Source: Alphaproteobacteria bacterium UBA6187 (GTDB lineage Bacteria > Pseudomonadota > Alphaproteobacteria > Rickettsiales > UBA6187). Taken from it: 8,835 nt of DNA. How positions within the stretch are numbered: position 1 is the first letter of the stretch; every line of letters begins with the position of its first letter. The position numbers and the translations under genes are program-made. Below are positions 4,971-8,835 of this stretch, piece by piece. The notes beneath the pieces were generated by a model, which saw only the letters and a program-made list of their open reading frames with translations, did no database searches and had not been told where the DNA came from. The stretch spans positions 1 through 8,835 of the forward strand of contig DITJ01000105.1 in assembly GCA_002422795.1 (NCBI GenBank), read 5' to 3'.

Positions 4971-6368
4971 ATGACTGAAGAAATAAAGCTATTTTCAAAG
5001 CAAAAAACAATCTACCCGCGCCGTGTGTGGGGTAAGTACCGCAAACTTAAATGGCTGGCGATGATTGTTCTGCTTGCCATTTATTACCTTTCACCATGGC
5101 TGCGCTGGGATAGGGGCGAAGGCGCACCAAACCAGGCGATTTTAATTGATATAGTACATACGCGTGCATATTTCTTCGGAATAGAAATCTGGCCGCAGGA
5201 AGTTTATTATATCACCGGAATATTGATACTTGCTGCAATCGGGCTATTTTTTGTAACCAGCCTGTTTGGGCGCATATGGTGCGGCTATGCCTGCCCGCAA
5301 ACTGTATGGACTGATTTATTTGTGTGGGTTGAACGCATAGTCCAAGGCGATCGCAACACCCGCATGAAACTGGATAAATCACCCTGGAATTTCCATAAAA
5401 TTTATAAAAAAACTTTAACCCATATAATCTGGGTGATTATCGGTTTATGCACTGGCGGTGCGTGGGTGTTTTATTTTAATGATGCGCCAACCCTTCTTGA
5501 CCAGATAATCCACTTTGATGTGCCTTTATCAGTTGGCGGCTGGATACTCGGGCTTACATTCTCCACTTATATGATGGCTGGCTTTGCACGTGAGCAGGTA
5601 TGTACCTATATGTGCCCATATGCTCGCTTTCAATCAGCCATGTTTGATAAAGATACGCTTATTATTTCCTATGATAAAAAACGTGGTGAGACGCGCGGCC
5701 ACCACAAGGCTGGCGATTCCTGGGAGGGCAGGGGGCATTGCATAGATTGCAGTTCCTGCGTTATTGTCTGCCCGATGGGTATAGATATACGCGAAGGTTT
5801 GCAGATGGAATGTATTGCGTGCGGGTTGTGCGTTGATGCATGTAATAATGTTATGGATAAAATTGGCTTGCCGCGCGGCCTTATACGTTACGACACTGAA
5901 AATTCTACAAATGATAGTAAGCAATATCTTAAATCATTAATCCGGCCACGCACGTTCTTTTATATAGCAATCATTACACTGGTTAGTTCCTTAATGCTTT
6001 ATGGTTTACTAAACCGCCAGCCTTTGGAATTGACAGTCCAGCACGACCGCAACCCGGTTTATGTAACCTTATCAAATGGACAAATCAGGAATGGTTATAA
6101 CCTGATTATTTTAAATAAAACTCATGACAACCAATTATATTCACTAAAGCTGAAAAACCTTGATAATGCATCTTTACATATCCAGGGGGGGCAGGAAATA
6201 TCAGCAGATAATTTATATGTTCTTGCAGATAGTGTTGGGCATTTCCGGATATTTGTAACTGCGGATAAACAGCCGGAAAAACGTCAGAAAATAGAGTTTG
6301 AAATAACTATGCAAACTACTAATGTTAAAGATACAAAAGACAGTATATTTGTGAGTAATGAAAAATGA
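4971..6368 (+). CDS. ccoG: CcoG/FixG/RdxA polyferredoxin, cbb3 assembly and copper reduction factor
   Basis: This 465-residue inner-membrane iron-sulfur protein has hydrophobic helices at about 27-45, 80-98, 150-168, 186-204 and 329-347. It has paired Cys motifs CGYACPQ (C104, C108) and CTYMCPY (C211, C215) at membrane ends, and a ferredoxin-like domain with two [4Fe-4S] sets: C257, C260, C263, C267 and C281, C284, C287, C291. The C-terminal part (about 350-465) is the predicted periplasmic Ig-like FixG_C domain. Family members are needed for cbb3 biogenesis and have been shown to reduce Cu(II) to Cu(I), which fits its place before the copper pump gene. The start is ATG 4971 with AAGGG at 4963-4967. 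The gene ends in an ATGA overlap with ccoH. No odd substitution is seen at the Cys ligands. Confidence 0.97.
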   Translation: MTEEIKLFSKQKTIYPRRVWGKYRKLKWLAMIVLLAIYYLSPWLRWDRGEGAPNQAILIDIVHTRAYFFGIEIWPQEVYYITGILILAAIGLFFVTSLFGRIWCGYACPQTVWTDLFVWVERIVQGDRNTRMKLDKSPWNFHKIYKKTLTHIIWVIIGLCTGGAWVFYFNDAPTLLDQIIHFDVPLSVGGWILGLTFSTYMMAGFAREQVCTYMCPYARFQSAMFDKDTLIISYDKKRGETRGHHKAGDSWEGRGHCIDCSSCVIVCPMGIDIREGLQMECIACGLCVDACNNVMDKIGLPRGLIRYDTENSTNDSKQYLKSLIRPRTFFYIAIITLVSSLMLYGLLNRQPLELTVQHDRNPVYVTLSNGQIRNGYNLIILNKTHDNQLYSLKLKNLDNASLHIQGGQEISADNLYVLADSVGHFRIFVTADKQPEKRQKIEFEITMQTTNVKDTKDSIFVSNEK

Positions 6369-6835
6369 GCCTATCCTTACGCGACCGTCTTATACCCTGG
6401 TATATAGTGTTATTCTTTGTGGTGATTGCCGTTGTAGACGGCATTATGGTTACAATAGCAATCCGCACCCAGCCTGGTGTTGTTACAGATCATCCTTATG
6501 AAAAAGGCATTGCCTATAATAATGTGATAAAGGAAGCTGAAGATCAGGCCAGCCTTAACTGGAAAGGAGATATTGATTATAATAGTAAAACTTCTGTTAT
6601 TTCTTTTTCGCTGCATGATACATCTGGAAAACTGATTATAGCTGATAATGTTACGGCAAATATAACCCGCCCTACAAAACAGGGTATGGATTTTGATATT
6701 GAATTATCACAATCACCAGATGGTGTTTTCCAAAAAGAAGTTGCCTTTCCGGTAAAAGGTTTATGGGAATTAAGGGTTTATGCAGAAGCTTCGGGAAGAA
6801 CCTACCAGCAATCAAAAAGGATTAATGTGGAATGA
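6365..6835 (+). CDS. ccoH: CcoH/FixH cbb3 assembly protein
   Basis: This 156-residue protein has one N-terminal membrane anchor (about 11-33) and a periplasmic beta-rich domain. The segment GVVTDHPYEKG (38-48), followed by IAYNNVI, is the FixH/CcoH signature. Homologues interact with the oxidase subunits during assembly and are essential for cbb3 maturation in several proteobacteria; no metal-binding cysteines are present here. The ATGA junctions at both ends (four-base overlaps with ccoG and ccoI) imply translational coupling. Length is normal for the family. Confidence 0.95.
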   Translation: MSLSLRDRLIPWYIVLFFVVIAVVDGIMVTIAIRTQPGVVTDHPYEKGIAYNNVIKEAEDQASLNWKGDIDYNSKTSVISFSLHDTSGKLIIADNVTANITRPTKQGMDFDIELSQSPDGVFQKEVAFPVKGLWELRVYAEASGRTYQQSKRINVE

Positions 6836-8835
6836 GCGGTAATATCTCTACAGCCAGTTTTGTAATTGAAGAAAGCGACGGCACTAATTCGCTCAATTTA
6901 TTAGTTGATGGAATGCATTGCCCATCTTGCGTTGCGATTATAGAGGGCGCATTAAAGAAGCAGGAAAATATTGCTTACGCCCGCCTGAACCTTTCCACAA
7001 AACGCCTGAAAATTAGCTGGAATGGCGATAAGAAACAAGGTGATACATTTGTAAATCTTATTAACTCAATGGGTTACAAGGCTGTGCCATTTGATGTTGA
7101 AACTTCCGAAAGTGCCGAAAAAAAAGAAGAAAAATTCCTGCTGCGCTGTTTGGCGGTTGCTGGTTTTGCTTCAGGAAATTTGATGCTGTTTTCCGTTCCG
7201 CTATGGACATCCGATAGTATCTCTATGGGCGGGATGACCAGAAATTTCTTCTATTGGGTACAAGCGGTAATTGCCATACCTGCAATAATATATTGCGGCA
7301 GGCCGTTTTACACTTCCGCATGGCGCGCTATAAAAGAAGGCCACACCAACATGGATGTGCCGATTTCAGTTGCGGTAATACTTGCAACGCTAATGAGCCT
7401 GTTTGAAACTGCGAATCACGGCCAGCATTCATATTTCGATTCCGGGGTGATGCTGCTATTTTTCCTTTTAATTGGAAGATATCTTGATTCCCGTGCAAGA
7501 GGCAGCGCAAGAAGTGCCGCGCACGATCTTTTGCAGATGATGACAGGCTTTACCACCATATTAAAAGAAGATGGTTCACAAGAAACAATCCCGCTTGCGG
7601 ATATAAAAGAAGGCATGGTGCTGCTTGTATCAACAGGCGAGAAAATAGGCGCAGATGGAGAAGTTATAAAAGGTATTTCCGAACTAGATACCAGCCTTAT
7701 AACCGGAGAAACAATGCCAACAAAAGTTGAAGAAGGTTCAAAAGTTTTTGCCGGAACCATTAATATTTCGGCTCCTATCAGCATACGCGTTACTAAGGCG
7801 GGGGAGCGCTCGCTGCTTGCGGAAATAATCCGCCTGATGGAACATGCAGAACAATCACAGGCGCGTTATGTTACAATCGCAGATAAAATTTCCGGCTGGT
7901 ATACGCCAGTTGTGCATCTGCTTGCCGCAGGAACATTTTTTGGCTGGCTTTATGCGGGGGCACAGTGGCAGGTAGCTTTATTATATGCGGCAACTGTGTT
8001 GATAATAACATGCCCATGCGCGCTTGGCCTTGCTGTGCCAGTAGTGCAGGTGCTGGCAAGTGGCAAGCTTATGAAAAGCGGCACATTGATAAAATCTGGC
8101 AGTGCTCTGGAACGAATTGCAGGAATTACCCATGTGGTTTTTGATAAAACCGGCACATTAACCCTTGGCAAACCTGAACTACTACATAAAGAAGTTTATA
8201 GCATGGAAGAGCTGCAATTGGCAGCGTCAATGGCTGTGCATAGTAAACATCCACTTTCACGCGCAATTTGCGATGCTTACAAAGGAACTCTTATTGATAT
8301 AGAAACTAAGGAAATAGCTGGTTTTGGCCTGCAAGCTATTTATAACGGCAAAACCATAAAGCTAGGCAAGCGCCAGTGGTGCGGGCCTGAATCTACTGAT
8401 AAAGATGAATCACTGGAATTATGGCTTGCAGATGGACAAGAACAAACACGTTTTATCTTTGCCGATAAAATCCGCCTTGATGCAAAAGAAATTATACATA
8501 GCTTTAAGGATCATAAAATCCATACATTATTACTTTCAGGGGATAGGCAGGAAGTTGTCAAATCAGTAGCCGCAGAACTTGGTATTGGAGAATTTTATGC
8601 CGGACTTTCACCAACAGAAAAATGCCATAAAATAGAAGCATTGAAGCTATTAGGTGCAAATGTACTGATGGTTGGCGATGGCCTGAATGACGCGCCTTCC
8701 CTTGCTTCTGCCACAGTTTCAATTTCTCCGGCAAGCGCAATAGAAATCACCCAGAATACTGCAGATATAATATTCCAGGGCGATAAATTAAAGCCAGTCC
8801 TTAATATATGGGAAGTGGCTAATTTTACTCAGAAA
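6832..8835 (+). CDS. ccoI: CcoI/FixI copper-transporting P1B-type ATPase (3' end beyond window)
   Basis: This is an open reading frame of 668 codons reaching the right edge. The protein exports copper from the cytoplasm to supply CuB of the oxidase. An N-terminal heavy-metal-associated domain has GMHCPSC (C30, C33). Then come membrane helices (about 103-125, 139-160, 176-195, 203-219, 355-376, 380-402), the actuator motif TGE (291-293), the transport motif C394-P-C396, the phosphorylation motif DKTGT (D438), the nucleotide-binding HP (473-474) and the hinge GDGLND (615-620). VASANVML-like text in the family corresponds here to FASGNLMLFSV. Only the last membrane pair, perhaps 50-80 residues, is missing. 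ATG 6832 overlaps the ccoH stop; the ribosome site is weak (AAGG, 6817-6820), so expression may rely on coupling. Identity with CcoI rather than a CopA detoxification pump rests on context and sequence character. Confidence 0.96.
   Translation, partial: MSGNISTASFVIEESDGTNSLNLLVDGMHCPSCVAIIEGALKKQENIAYARLNLSTKRLKISWNGDKKQGDTFVNLINSMGYKAVPFDVETSESAEKKEEKFLLRCLAVAGFASGNLMLFSVPLWTSDSISMGGMTRNFFYWVQAVIAIPAIIYCGRPFYTSAWRAIKEGHTNMDVPISVAVILATLMSLFETANHGQHSYFDSGVMLLFFLLIGRYLDSRARGSARSAAHDLLQMMTGFTTILKEDGSQETIPLADIKEGMVLLVSTGEKIGADGEVIKGISELDTSLITGETMPTKVEEGSKVFAGTINISAPISIRVTKAGERSLLAEIIRLMEHAEQSQARYVTIADKISGWYTPVVHLLAAGTFFGWLYAGAQWQVALLYAATVLIITCPCALGLAVPVVQVLASGKLMKSGTLIKSGSALERIAGITHVVFDKTGTLTLGKPELLHKEVYSMEELQLAASMAVHSKHPLSRAICDAYKGTLIDIETKEIAGFGLQAIYNGKTIKLGKRQWCGPESTDKDESLELWLADGQEQTRFIFADKIRLDAKEIIHSFKDHKIHTLLLSGDRQEVVKSVAAELGIGEFYAGLSPTEKCHKIEALKLLGANVLMVGDGLNDAPSLASATVSISPASAIEITQNTADIIFQGDKLKPVLNIWEVANFTQK

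Noticed and set aside
5634..5924. 96-codon minus-strand frame inside ccoG, and similar antisense frames across the operon
   Set aside because: They lie opposite strongly conserved family genes and have no independent start signals or recognisable domains; they are shadows of the real coding frames.
6832..8835. Alternative reading of ccoI as a CopA-type copper detoxification pump
   Set aside because: Position directly after ccoGH, the ATGA overlap and the CcoI-like region around residues 106-125 favour the oxidase-specific pump.
1..8835. CRISPR arrays, insertion sequences, rRNA or riboswitches
   Set aside because: No regularly spaced repeats, transposase frames, terminal inverted repeats or structured leader elements were seen.

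Overview
The window is a microaerobic-respiration locus from an AT-rich proteobacterium, most likely an alphaproteobacterium. The grounds are an alphaproteobacterial-type tRNA-Pro end with encoded CCA, FNR/FixK-type boxes, and the order ccoNOQP followed by ccoGHI (fixNOQP-fixGHI). The exact genus cannot be read from the sequence.

Layout. Positions 1-37 are the 3' end of a tRNA-Pro. Positions 38-301 hold no convincing gene: there is a tRNA-3'-end-like fragment with CCA, a small GGTACC hairpin and a C10T7 homopolymer tract. Next comes a single-gene unit: an FNR-type box (302-315), an OmpW-family outer-membrane protein gene (385-996) and a strong intrinsic terminator (1003-1036). A perfect FNR/FixK box (1042-1055), spaced from a TATAAT -10 as in a class II activator-dependent promoter, then drives a tightly packed operon: a TauE/SafE (DsbD_2-like) membrane protein, ccoN, ccoO, ccoQ, ccoP, ccoG, ccoH and ccoI. 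ccoI runs off the right edge. Gaps in the operon are 17 bp or less, and ccoN/ccoO, ccoQ/ccoP, ccoG/ccoH and ccoH/ccoI overlap.

How the genes work together. CcoN (heme b, heme b3-CuB), CcoO (one heme c) and CcoP (two hemes c) form the proton-pumping high-affinity cbb3 oxidase, with CcoQ as a small accessory subunit. CcoG (polyferredoxin), CcoH (membrane-anchored assembly factor) and CcoI (copper P1B-ATPase) are the assembly and copper-supply module. The SafE-like protein at the head of the operon probably belongs to the same copper or redox supply function. Both transcription units carry FNR-type sites, so the outer-membrane protein and the oxidase are probably induced together when oxygen is low.

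The locus is largely a recognisable, intact cbb3 system and I see no wholly new system. The points worth a second look are the SafE-like gene placed first in the operon with extra cysteines, the cysteine-rich tail of CcoN, the paired FNR boxes, and the relic and homopolymer structure next to the tRNA.
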